The position numbers and the translations under genes are program-made. 64,000 nucleotides of DNA from JAFDVL01 sp964631865 (GTDB taxonomy: Bacteria > Acidobacteriota > Blastocatellia > RBC074), in assembly GCA_964631865.1 (NCBI GenBank), contig CAZWAK010000011.1, positions 1 to 64,000 of the forward strand. The letters run 5' to 3'. Under the pieces are notes generated by a model. That model worked only from the letters and a program-made list of their open reading frames with translations. It was not told where the DNA came from and ran no database searches. Shown here one piece after another: positions 43,361 through 51,562 of this stretch (positions are counted from its first letter, which is position 1; each line of letters starts with the position of its first letter).

Positions 43361-43887
43361 AATCTTATCCTTTACTGTGATTTTGTTAGATTGAAAAGAG
43401 GGCTTTTAATTAAGTTCTCTCTCCAATATTTCAGCCCCTGATGCGAAGAGGAAGCCTTGTCTGCAAAGCAAATTAACACCTGGGTTAGCAGAATAGACAA
43501 ACGTCTCCCCGCCCTGCGAGTAATTACTTCAGAGTAATTTCGCCACTTAACTTAATCTGTTATCGAAACTAAGTGGCTAACTCACTTATTACTACAGAAC
43601 TTAATATTCGATAACTTTGACTAATTACTTATTAAGTGAACACGGGGTTAGAAAAAATACATCAGACAAAAAAATACTTATTGCGTTCTAACTACAAAAT
43701 AAAGTCACGGAAGATACCTTGTATAAACCTACAAGTAGCCGTAGGAAGGAGGTTGGCTGAAGAACAAACGTCGCAGCACCGCGATTGTGAAGCCTCAATC
43801 ACGGCGCTGCTGGCGGGGGGATGGGAGGAGTTGAAATGATTGACCGACTAACAAATGTTTCAGGGTTGAATTGAACAAGTAGGCGCA
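43361..43887. other. AT-rich intergenic region with nested inverted repeats
   Basis: 527 bp, visibly more AT-rich than its neighbours. It holds GCCACTTA/TAAGTGGC (43542-43549 and 43570-43577), TTATCGAA/TTCGATAA (43560-43567 and 43607-43614) and a bipartite motif at 43633-43660. A 67-codon plus-strand frame from 43636 has no family match, an unremarkable composition and is not reported as a gene. Confidence 0.6.
43633..43660 (-). promoter_or_regulatory. Bipartite motif GTATTTTTT-N13-CACTTA
   Basis: On the minus strand GTATTTTTT (43652-43660), preceded by TGAT, is followed after exactly 13 bp by CACTTA (43633-43638). The next gene in this direction is the secreted repeat protein, 272 bp downstream. 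Confidence 0.5.
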
Positions 43888-45588
43888 TCACGGCGCGCCC
43901 AGATGCGCCTCGAGGTCGGAGTAAACGACCCACACTTTCTTGCCGTTGCTGCTTTGATTGATGAAGCGCACTTTGCCTGCATTCACAGCGGCGCGCGTCA
44001 GCACGGCAGACGAGATATCCCACCGGAAGATGCCCTTCTGTCCTTTCCCAAAAGCTGGATCCGCGCTGCTGTTTACGGGCAGTGTGGTCGAGGCCACCAG
44101 CGTTGCGCCGTTGAAGTACTGCGCGGTGAGTGTGCCTGACCAACCGGTTTCTGCGCGGTAATGCGCATTGACGAAGACGCCTGATGGATTGCTCGCGCCG
44201 GGTGCGGCATCGGTAAATTCCGCTTGCCACCAGTAGTTTGCGCCGGATTCAAGCTCGAACTTGAACTCTTCGGCCTGTGAATTCAAGTCGCGCGTCGGCT
44301 CGTCTCCATTCGGCCCACCCGCGTAATAAGTCTTGCCGTTCTTGTTGTCATAGCTGCTGGTGGCAGGCAGGATTGACAGCCGTTCGAGCGCCGTGCGGAA
44401 GTCTACGCGCACGCTGCCGAGCTTGCCTGCATAGCCGGGGTTGATGGCATTCAGCGGCGTGCCGGAACTCAGGATGGTCGCTTGCACATGGGCATTGCTG
44501 GCCGCGGGCTGCTCGGCCAGCAGCAAGGCCGCTTCGCCTGCCAACAAAGCCGTCGAAAACGAAGTTCCACTCCAATAGGCCCAGGCCCCGCCAGGAAACG
44601 CGCTGTGCAAACTTGCGCCCGGCGCGGCTACCTTGACAAGGACGTTGTAATTCGCAAACGGTGCGCGCACATCTCCTGCCCCGGTCGAAGTCACTGAGAG
44701 CACCGTTTCATAAGCGGCGGGATAATGGATGCGGTCGAGGTTGTCATTGCCGGCGGCAGCCACCAGAAACGCGCCTTCCGCTTCCGCGTCTTCGATGGCC
44801 TCTTCGACCAACTCATCGTCGTTCAGCAAACCGAAGCTCATATTGATGATGCGTGCGCCGTTGCTGGCCGCAAAACGAATGGCGCGCGCAATCGTGAAGC
44901 TGGTGGCGCGCCCCAGGTGATTGAAGGCGCGCAACGGCATGATGTGTGCATCGGGTGCGGCGCGCAGCACCAGTCCTGCCACGAACGTGCCGTGTCCCGA
45001 CCCCACGCCGCCGAGGTCATCCGTTGGATTCAAGTCGTTGTTGGCGAAATCGTAATACGGCCCCGTGATCTTGCCGGCAAAGAGCGGATGCGCAAAGTCA
45101 ATGCCCGTATCAATCACGGCGACGGTGACGCCTGCGCCGCGACTCAAGCTGTGTGCTTCGGCGAGGCGCAGCGGGGTGAGGGCGGATTGCTGATAATAAT
45201 TACTGGGAGAAACACCATCCAAGAACGCCATGCCCGATTGATCCAGGAAGGCCATGCCCGACTGACGCACTTCTGGCGACTCAAATTCAAAATTGGGTTG
45301 CGCGGCCTGCACGTCAGGATCAGTCTGAATCGTGTCCAGTATCTGTTCGACCGTGTCGCCCGCCCGCAACTTCACTCGATAAGTGGTTGTCCCCGTTAAC
45401 TGTTCCAGGGTGGTCGTGCCGTAGCGCGCCTGGAAGGTGTTGATGGTGAAGCCGGGGCGGAGCGTCACGATCAACTCCCCGGCAATAAAGTCGTTTTCAA
45501 AACCATCCCCCCGCACAAGTGTAGGCGTGATGAAGGCGGCCAAGAGTAAACTCAGGACACAGAGCAGCGTGAAGAATTTGTTTTTCAT
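43888..45588 (-). CDS. Secreted subtilisin-like (S8) protease of the CHAT locus
   Basis: 566 residues from the ATG at 45586-45588, preceded by AGGAAAGGAACT. A signal peptide ends near TPTLVRG. A propeptide of the inhibitor-I9 type follows (AGELIVTLRPGFTINTFQARY). The triad is Asp160 (AVIDTGID), His199 (GHGTFVAG) and Ser343 (SGTSFSTALLAGEA), with Asn281 in AAAGND. At the prodomain boundary SGMAFLDQ is repeated (about residues 110-124). The last 190 residues form a beta-rich domain with many aromatic residues. It lies 98 bp downstream of the TPR-CHAT gene on the same strand and may be the exported effector or a processing enzyme of that locus. Confidence 0.9.
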   Translation of the reverse strand: MKNKFFTLLCVLSLLLAAFITPTLVRGDGFENDFIAGELIVTLRPGFTINTFQARYGTTTLEQLTGTTTYRVKLRAGDTVEQILDTIQTDPDVQAAQPNFEFESPEVRQSGMAFLDQSGMAFLDGVSPSNYYQQSALTPLRLAEAHSLSRGAGVTVAVIDTGIDFAHPLFAGKITGPYYDFANNDLNPTDDLGGVGSGHGTFVAGLVLRAAPDAHIMPLRAFNHLGRATSFTIARAIRFAASNGARIINMSFGLLNDDELVEEAIEDAEAEGAFLVAAAGNDNLDRIHYPAAYETVLSVTSTGAGDVRAPFANYNVLVKVAAPGASLHSAFPGGAWAYWSGTSFSTALLAGEAALLLAEQPAASNAHVQATILSSGTPLNAINPGYAGKLGSVRVDFRTALERLSILPATSSYDNKNGKTYYAGGPNGDEPTRDLNSQAEEFKFELESGANYWWQAEFTDAAPGASNPSGVFVNAHYRAETGWSGTLTAQYFNGATLVASTTLPVNSSADPAFGKGQKGIFRWDISSAVLTRAAVNAGKVRFINQSSNGKKVWVVYSDLEAHLGAP

Positions 45589-45686
45589 AGTTCCTTTCCT
45601 TTCCATCAAAGTTGTCGCGCCACTGAAGAAAGGCCAAAGCTGCTGGCATTCATCTTGGCCCGGGGAGAACAGCGGCTGGATGATGT

Positions 45687-48566
45687 TCAGGGGGATAGTT
45701 GCGTCGCCGTTCGCCCAATCAGCACGAACGGGGCCCAATAGTACGGATGCGCGTATTGTTGCCGGGTTTGCAGCGCCGCTTGCCGCAAGGCCGCGCGTGG
45801 AGAAACACCTTGTTGTAACTGTTCATAAAAGGCTTTCATCAACGTTGCTGTCGCCGGATCGTTCACCGTCCAGAGACTGACGACCAAAGAGGCCGCCCCT
45901 GCCGAGAGAAAGCCCCGCACGAGACCTAAGAGTTCGTCTCCGGCGTAAACGTGATTCGTACCTGTGCTACAGCCGCTCAACGTGACCAGCGTAGCATTGG
46001 TTTGTAACGAACAGATGTCAAAAAAGTTGAGCCAGGTTCCGGCCAATTGAAAGGCCGAAAACATCGGATTGTCCTGGCGAAAGACCGCGTGGCTGGCAAT
46101 ATGCACGATATCACTCTCGGCCATCTGTGCCGCTAAAGTTTGCCGGTCAGCGGCTTCTCCAAGGAAGCATTGCGCCTGCGGAAACAGACGGCGAATCGTT
46201 TCGATTTCGGCGCTGATTTGCGGCGCTAATTCGTCCGGCGCGCCGAAGAGCAAGGCTTTTCCCAACGGGCGCGCCGGGCGATTCGTACACAACGCCAACA
46301 GGCGTGCGCTCGGCATCACGGCCAGTTCGTGCTCGTCGAGCAGGTATTTTTGCCCATCATATAACGCCTGAAACGGTACGTTGTGCAACAGATCGAACGG
46401 CACGATGATGAGCTTTTGCCCGGCGACCAATTCGACCACTGGGGCAAAGAGTGCTTGCCAGAGTTGTTGCAACGAATTATTCACGCCTTGCAACAAGCGC
46501 CGTTCGTGCGCGGTCACATAGCTTTTGCCGTACTGAAACTTTTCCAACTGGAATTTCAGCGCGACCACCATCTGGCGAATTTCGCTGCGTCCGCACGGGC
46601 TGCTAATGACGTGCAGCCGCTGCTGGTCAATCACAAAAATCTTCAGCGTCTCGTGGTCGAAATAATATTCGATTACGGCTTCGTCGGCGGCGAGCAGGCG
46701 GCGCAGTTCTTCGATTCTCATCCCGCCGACATTTTCCAGCCAGGCGAATTTCGCGTCCTGCATTTGGGCTTGTCGCGTCAGATGCAACAACGCGCGTTCG
46801 CGCGTCAGGATTTCCGTGCGCAACTGTTCGTCTTTGACCAGCAAGCGGTTGTTCGGCGTGCTTTCGCTTTGACTCGCGCGGCTGTAAAACCAGTGCAATT
46901 CTTCGCGCAGTTGCTGCCAGCGTTCGTACAAAGCCTGCGTCGCCGCATCCGCGCCCGTCGGTACGACATCCAGATCATTGACCAGCAAATCTACGAGCGT
47001 GCGTGCCTTGTGACTTTCCAGATAATAAAATGCTTCGGCGGTACGTTCGGGCGAGCCGTCCCGCAAACAGAGCGCAATCAGCTTTTCATAGATGCGCAGT
47101 TTGTCGCCGAAAAACGCGGTGCGAAATTCCTCCACGCGAATTTGCCCGCGCATTTGCTCGACATAGCTGATGGCCTGCACAAAATGCGCATATCCTTTGG
47201 CCGGTTCGCCCGCCGTGAGCAGCAAATCGCCGATCAGTTCGTGGACTTGATATTGCAACCAGGGAACCTGCAACATTTGCATCTGCTGGCGCACGTCGTT
47301 GGCGCGTAAAAACGCCTCTTGCAATTGCCCTAACTGAAACAGCGCGCGCGCCTGCAAAAGTTGCGCATAACACGCCTTTGATGTCAGCCCTTGCCCCGCA
47401 AAAAACTTCTGCGCGCGCACCGTCAACGGCAGGGCTTGCGCGGGCTTGTTGTCTTTGAGGTAGAGTTCGGCGAGATAAATTTTCAGCAAGCCGCACCACA
47501 CCTCGTTGCCTTCGGCGGTAAACTCTGCCAGCGCTTGTTCCAGCCATTGGGCCGCGGCCTCCAATTGCTGCGCGTGTAGGCACGCCAGCCCTTCCCACGT
47601 TAAGGCTTTGGCGGCTTCGTAGCGCATGCCCAAGTCCAGAAACGCGGCGCGCGCTTGCACGGCTTTGGTTTTCGCCTCGTCCAGCACGTGCATTTGCAGG
47701 AAGATTTCGGCCAAATCCAAATCGCACAACGCGGCCAAGCGGGGGCTGCCGAGTTGGACAAATTCTGCTTTGACTTCGTGCAGCACGCGCGTGGCGTGAT
47801 GATATGCGCCCTTCAGAAAATGCAGATACCCGAGGCTGTACCTGGCTTCCGCTGCCAGGGTGGTTTGCCCCTGCGTGCGTAAGATGTCGTAGGCTTGTTC
47901 GTAGAGTTCCTGCGCGCGCCGAAAATCGTCAAGGTTGGAATAAATGTTGGCGCGGTTGTAGGCGATCATGGCCTGCGCCGTGCGATCTCCGGCTGCTTCC
48001 AACACGTGGCCGGCGCGGTCAAAACAATCTAACGCTTCGTGGTATTGATCCAGACGGTGATGAATGTTGCCGACATTGACTTCCAATTGCGCGGCGTGAA
48101 CGGGTTCACCGTGCGCGCGGAACACCAACCGCGCCTCATCGGCCAATTGCAAGGCGCGTTCGTATTGGCCTTGTAACATCAAGGCGTCCACCATCGCGCG
48201 CGCCAGTCGTGCCGCATCCACCAGTTGGTCGTTGGCTTGATAGAGCGCGCGCGCCTGCTCGTAGTATTCGATAGCCTCTGCGTGTCGCCCGTTGACGTGC
48301 AACGCCACTGCCAGCGCGCGCAGTCCCAGCGCCTGCATCAGCGGATCGTCGAGTTGCTGTGCCAGGAGGTGGGTTTGCTCCGCCAATTGCAAAGCGTCCG
48401 GGGGATTGGTGCGAATCGAGCGATCCACAATCTTTTTCAATTTCTGGATCAACTCGGGCGTCGCCTGAATCGTCGCGGTCAACGCGCTCTGGTGCGGCGC
48501 TGCCGACTGCCTTGGCACTGCCGTCTCGGTCAAATTTTGCCCCGCGTTCGGGTGGTTTTCTGCCAT
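45687..48566 (-). CDS. TPR-CHAT protease
   Basis: 959 residues from the ATG at 48564-48566. Residues about 25-430 are a series of tetratricopeptide repeats (for example LGLRALAVALHVNGRHAEAIE, then YYEQARALY; GNIHHRLDQYHEALDCFDRAG). A middle helical region contains FYYLESHKARTLVDLLVNDL. The C-terminal about 270 residues are a CHAT caspase-like peptidase with the catalytic His in DIVHIASHAVF and the Cys in VTLSGCSTGTNH, and GLVRGFLSAGAASLVVSLW, ALRQAALQTRQQY. The dyad is intact. TPR-CHAT proteins are known to act as partner-activated proteases, for example Csx29 of type III-E CRISPR. The neighbours here are a sigma factor and an anti-sigma candidate, not Cas genes. Confidence 0.92.
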   Translation of the reverse strand: MAENHPNAGQNLTETAVPRQSAAPHQSALTATIQATPELIQKLKKIVDRSIRTNPPDALQLAEQTHLLAQQLDDPLMQALGLRALAVALHVNGRHAEAIEYYEQARALYQANDQLVDAARLARAMVDALMLQGQYERALQLADEARLVFRAHGEPVHAAQLEVNVGNIHHRLDQYHEALDCFDRAGHVLEAAGDRTAQAMIAYNRANIYSNLDDFRRAQELYEQAYDILRTQGQTTLAAEARYSLGYLHFLKGAYHHATRVLHEVKAEFVQLGSPRLAALCDLDLAEIFLQMHVLDEAKTKAVQARAAFLDLGMRYEAAKALTWEGLACLHAQQLEAAAQWLEQALAEFTAEGNEVWCGLLKIYLAELYLKDNKPAQALPLTVRAQKFFAGQGLTSKACYAQLLQARALFQLGQLQEAFLRANDVRQQMQMLQVPWLQYQVHELIGDLLLTAGEPAKGYAHFVQAISYVEQMRGQIRVEEFRTAFFGDKLRIYEKLIALCLRDGSPERTAEAFYYLESHKARTLVDLLVNDLDVVPTGADAATQALYERWQQLREELHWFYSRASQSESTPNNRLLVKDEQLRTEILTRERALLHLTRQAQMQDAKFAWLENVGGMRIEELRRLLAADEAVIEYYFDHETLKIFVIDQQRLHVISSPCGRSEIRQMVVALKFQLEKFQYGKSYVTAHERRLLQGVNNSLQQLWQALFAPVVELVAGQKLIIVPFDLLHNVPFQALYDGQKYLLDEHELAVMPSARLLALCTNRPARPLGKALLFGAPDELAPQISAEIETIRRLFPQAQCFLGEAADRQTLAAQMAESDIVHIASHAVFRQDNPMFSAFQLAGTWLNFFDICSLQTNATLVTLSGCSTGTNHVYAGDELLGLVRGFLSAGAASLVVSLWTVNDPATATLMKAFYEQLQQGVSPRAALRQAALQTRQQYAHPYYWAPFVLIGRTATQLSP

Positions 48567-48602
48567 AGCAACCACGTAATCTCAACGGCGGCGGCGGCGG
48601 GG

Positions 48603-48697
48603 GGAGAGAACGAAAAAAACGACCTTCACAGAACTTACGATGAAGCTGTTTTCCACCCAGCCACTTAGCCGCTCATTCCAGGTCTTTCGTTCTCTCT
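48603..48697. repeat. Long-range inverted repeat between anti-sigma and CHAT genes
   Basis: GGAGAGAACGAAA (48603-48615) and TTTCGTTCTCTCC (48685-48697) are perfect inverted complements, extended outward by GC-rich imperfect arms to about 48586 and 48709. The loop is 69 nt. It covers most of the intergenic gap, so the transcript could shield or expose the CHAT start. Confidence 0.65.
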
Positions 48698-48717
48698 CCG
48701 CGCCGCCGCTCGCTCTG

Positions 48718-49347
48718 TCAATGCACCTTGATCTCCGGGATTTCGATAACGTCTTCTCCCAAGACAATGCGCAGGCAATAAGCGTTCGGCGGCAAGACCG
48801 ACAGCCGAAACATTCCTTCGGCATCCGTTTGAGTGGAGTGAATATCCTGTTCGTCCCACCCCAAATGCACCGGACAGCCCGCCAAGGCCGGGCTGTCCGG
48901 GTCTTCCGGCAGCACCTGTCCGAGCAAGTCGAACGTCTCGGCCATTTTTTCGAGCCGCAGGTCTACCGCATAGCCTTCGACCTGATACAGCAGTTGCCGC
49001 CCGGTGGACGCGCCCGCCGTCACGTCTACGCTCGTGGCAGAGCGTGCTTCGGCCAGCGGCAGTGGCGCGAAGCTGTCAAAGAGCAATTGTGCAATCAGCG
49101 TCCGCAGCGGCGTGCGTGTCGGCGGCTGCGCCGCAGGCATCCAGGCCAGAATGCGCGCCGTCAGTTCCGCCGGAAAGGCAAACGAATCGTCGAGCGGAGC
49201 AATCCGTTTGACTTCCAATAACCACTGCTGATTGTGCTGACAGCTTGGACATCCAGCGGCCAAATGCGCCTGGATCGTTGCGCGTTCCGTTCCCACTACG
49301 GCATCACGCAGAAAATCGGTCAGTTTTTCTAAAGATGGACATCGCAT
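48718..49347 (-). CDS. Zinc-finger anti-sigma factor candidate
   Basis: 209 residues from the ATG at 49345-49347. The N-terminal 45 residues carry an anti-sigma-type zinc-finger signature: His28 followed by Cys33 and Cys36 in HLAAGCPSC, after RATIQA. No transmembrane helix is seen, so the protein is likely cytoplasmic, unlike many membrane anti-sigma factors. The middle is Ala/Thr/Ser-rich. The C-terminal about 90 residues look like a beta-sandwich (LLYQVEGYAVDLRLEK, FRLSVLPPNAYCLRIV). It follows the ECF sigma gene after 88 bp, a gap that holds the bipartite motif, and precedes the TPR-CHAT gene. Confidence 0.75.
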   Translation of the reverse strand: MRCPSLEKLTDFLRDAVVGTERATIQAHLAAGCPSCQHNQQWLLEVKRIAPLDDSFAFPAELTARILAWMPAAQPPTRTPLRTLIAQLLFDSFAPLPLAEARSATSVDVTAGASTGRQLLYQVEGYAVDLRLEKMAETFDLLGQVLPEDPDSPALAGCPVHLGWDEQDIHSTQTDAEGMFRLSVLPPNAYCLRIVLGEDVIEIPEIKVH

Positions 49348-49399
49348 AAAATTCCTCGGGGCGGGCAAAGTAAATTCCTAGTTCGACTTTTCCACCCGA

Positions 49400-49427
49400 T
49401 AAGTGGCGCAGGAGGCGGGAAAAATAC
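49400..49427 (-). promoter_or_regulatory. Bipartite motif GTATTTTTC-N13-CACTTA before the anti-sigma gene
   Basis: On the minus strand GTATTTTTC (49419-49427), preceded by GCAC, is followed after exactly 13 bp by CACTTA (49400-49405). It lies in the sigma/anti-sigma gap, 52 bp from the anti-sigma ATG, so that gene and the following CHAT and protease genes could be transcribed from it. Confidence 0.6.
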
Positions 49428-49435
49428 GTGCTGCG

Positions 49436-49999
49436 CTAAAAAAATCCGATTTGCTCCAGATTTTTTTTCAGCTTTTCCAAACAGCGCCCGCGCGTCGGCC
49501 CAATGCTGGCGATGGGGCGACCCAGACGACGGCTGAGTTCTTCGTAACTGTCCGGGCTTTCCTGAAAAAACAGCAGTTCGATCAGGGTGCGGCAGGGTTG
49601 CGACAGTGTTTCCACCGCGCGCCGCAGCAGATGTTGGCGTTCCACGAGGTGAAGCGCTTCTTCCAATTGCGCGTCCTGGCTTGGTTCTGGCGCGTCGGGA
49701 TCGTCCAGCGAATCGGTGCGGCGGTGGCGTTCGCGCAGCTTCCAGCATTCGCGCACTGCGACGGTGATGATCCACGAACTGAGTTTTTCAGTGCGGCGCA
49801 AACTCTGCATCTGCTGAAACAGCGCCAGATTGACGGCTTGGTACACATCCGCCGCATCTTCATCGCTGAGCCGGAATTTCCGCGTGATCGAGGCGATCAA
49901 CCGCTGATAGCGCTGCACCATGGTTGCCCAAGCGTCGCCGTCCTCTTCCAAACAGCGCGCAATGAGTTCCGCATCCGTGAGTTTTGTGTAGTTGTTCAT
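49436..49999 (-). CDS. ECF-like RNA polymerase sigma factor
   Basis: 187 residues from the ATG at 49997-49999. Sigma region 2: AELIARCLEEDGDAWATMVQ, FRLSDEDAADVYQAVNLALF and SLRRTEKLSSWIITVAVREC. A variable acidic linker (SLDDPDAPEPSQD) is followed by region 4: LSQPCRTLIELLFFQESP, SYEELSRRLGRPIASIGPTR with a helix-turn-helix, and GRCLEKLKK. Only regions 2 and 4 are present, as in extracytoplasmic-function sigma factors. It is the first gene of the sigma/anti-sigma/CHAT/protease run on the minus strand. Confidence 0.88.
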   Translation of the reverse strand: MNNYTKLTDAELIARCLEEDGDAWATMVQRYQRLIASITRKFRLSDEDAADVYQAVNLALFQQMQSLRRTEKLSSWIITVAVRECWKLRERHRRTDSLDDPDAPEPSQDAQLEEALHLVERQHLLRRAVETLSQPCRTLIELLFFQESPDSYEELSRRLGRPIASIGPTRGRCLEKLKKNLEQIGFF

Positions 50000-50079
50000 G
50001 CCACCAAACCCGCCAGCCTCAACTTGGTGAAGAAGAGTGTTCCGGGCGTAAGAGTAACGAAGCGGTCGCGAGTGGTTCG

Positions 50080-51051
50080 TCAACCGCACCGGAAGATTTC
50101 CCGCAGTGTTTGTGTATCCAGGTTGCCGCCGCTCATCACGTTCACGACGGTTTGCCCGCGCAATTGTGCTTGCACCTTGATCGTCGCTGCCGTAGCCGCT
50201 GCGCCCGCGCCTTCCGCCAGGTTGTGCGTCGTGTACCAGAGCAGGCGAATCGCCTCACGAATTTCTTCGTCGCTTACCAACACGACTTCGTCCACACCGC
50301 GCCAAATGATGTCGAGCGTGAACGGCGACGGGCAGCGCGTGGCCACACCGTCGGCAAAGGTATCGGCGCGCGCGGTCTCGACGACTTTTTGGGCTTGCCA
50401 CGACAAATAATAACTCGGCGCACCTTCCGCCTGCACGCCATAGATTTTGGTTTCGGGCGAGAGCGCCCGAAAGGCCGTAATCACGCCGCACAAGCCGCTG
50501 CCCATTCCAATGGGCACGAAAATGGCGTCCACATGCGCGCCGCGTTTTTGCATCGTCTCCACGATTTCAAGCGCGTATGTGCCGACGCCGTTGACGAGAT
50601 GCGGTTCGTTGGCCGAGTGGATGTAGCGCAAATTTTCTTCGGTGCAAAGCCGTTCGACTTCGACGCGCGCTTCGTCGAAGTCTTGTCCGAATTCGACGAG
50701 CCGCGCGCCGAGTGCTTGCATCGCCGCGTTTTTTTCGGGATTGTTGCCGAACGGCACGACGATGGTGGCGGGAATGTTGTGCTGTTTGGCGGCGAAGGCG
50801 ACGGACGCGCCGTGATTGCCGCGCGTGGCGGTGATGACGCCGTTGTGCGTGCGTTCCCGCGCGAAATGCTCCATAAAATGCAACCCGCCGCGCACCTTGA
50901 ACGCGCCCGTGGGCAGATGATTTTCGTGCTTGACGAAGGCACGAAGTCCCAATTCCGCGCTAAGCAGCGGGTGTTCGTGCAACGGTGAAGGCGCGAGTGC
51001 GCGGTACACAATTTCCTGGGCCGTGCGAATTTGATTGAGTGAAATTTCCAT
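50080..51051 (-). CDS. PLP-dependent threonine/serine dehydratase-like enzyme
   Basis: 323 residues from the ATG at 51049-51051 (MEISLNQIRTAQEIVYRAL). Fold type II PLP enzyme: PLP Lys in PTGAFKVRGGLHF, TRGNHGASVAFAA for substrate binding, and PIGMGSGLCGVI as the phosphate-binding loop. No ACT domain. It differs noticeably from the enzyme at 24353, for example GMGSGLCG instead of PCSGCGLLTG. Known relatives include threonine dehydratases and hydroxyaspartate dehydratases. It ends 80 bp before the sigma factor gene and is probably not part of that locus. Confidence 0.87.
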   Translation of the reverse strand: MEISLNQIRTAQEIVYRALAPSPLHEHPLLSAELGLRAFVKHENHLPTGAFKVRGGLHFMEHFARERTHNGVITATRGNHGASVAFAAKQHNIPATIVVPFGNNPEKNAAMQALGARLVEFGQDFDEARVEVERLCTEENLRYIHSANEPHLVNGVGTYALEIVETMQKRGAHVDAIFVPIGMGSGLCGVITAFRALSPETKIYGVQAEGAPSYYLSWQAQKVVETARADTFADGVATRCPSPFTLDIIWRGVDEVVLVSDEEIREAIRLLWYTTHNLAEGAGAAATAATIKVQAQLRGQTVVNVMSGGNLDTQTLREIFRCG

Positions 51052-51148
51052 AAGGCTTTGTGATCTTAGCACCAAGTCCTGTAAAATGCTCAACGTTGCG
51101 TGCCGCAACAAACGTCCGCAATTCCATCTCCGACCAACTACTACACTT

Positions 51149-51556
51149 ATGATTACGATAGGCATTCACTATCTCGAAGACATTGCTTCCGTAGACGTGC
51201 GGGGCAAATTCATCAAAGGGCAAGGCGGCTTTCAATTGCAAATGCTGATTGACAAAGTCCTGACCGCAGGCACGACGCACATCCTGCTCAATCTGACTGA
51301 CGTGCCGATGGTGGACAGCATGGGCATTGGCGAAATCGTGCGCGCCTTCACGAAAGTGAAAGAATCCGGCGGCACACTCAAATTGGTGGGGCTGACGGAT
51401 CGCGTCTACGGCGCATTGCAAATCACGCGCTTGCTGAGCCTGATCGAAAGCTTCAAGACCGAAGCCGAGGCCGTCGCCAGTTTCGGCGCAACCAATGGCA
51501 AACCCAAAGCCAAGCCGAAAAGCCGCAAAAAGAAAGACCCGGAGATTGAGGAATAA
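51149..51556 (+). CDS. STAS-domain protein (anti-sigma antagonist-like)
   Basis: 135 residues from the ATG at 51149. The STAS fold: ASVDVRGKFIKGQGGFQLQM, HILLNLTDVPMVDSMGIGEI with the conserved DSxG motif and the Ser that is phosphorylated in anti-anti-sigma factors, then LVGLTDRVYGALQITRL. A basic Lys-rich tail ends KSRKKKDPEIEE. It probably binds an anti-sigma kinase or works in a partner switch; no kinase partner is adjacent. It is divergent from the dehydratase and followed after 6 bp by the DUF1080 gene. Confidence 0.85.
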   Translation: MITIGIHYLEDIASVDVRGKFIKGQGGFQLQMLIDKVLTAGTTHILLNLTDVPMVDSMGIGEIVRAFTKVKESGGTLKLVGLTDRVYGALQITRLLSLIESFKTEAEAVASFGATNGKPKAKPKSRKKKDPEIEE

Positions 51557-51562
51557 TCGCTC

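Noticed and set aside
43636..43839. 67-codon plus-strand frame in the AT-rich region
   Set aside because: No family signature, no convincing ribosome-binding site, and it lies inside a region with inverted repeats and a promoter-like motif on the other strand.
46321..46380. GTATTTTT inside the CHAT gene as a fifth motif copy
   Set aside because: It lies within coding sequence in the opposite orientation and lacks CACYYA at the 13-bp position.
45687..48566. TPR-CHAT protein considered as Csx29 of a Craspase
   Set aside because: No gRAMP (Cas7-11-like) protein, Csx30/Csx31 or CRISPR array is in the window; the neighbours are a sigma factor and anti-sigma candidate.
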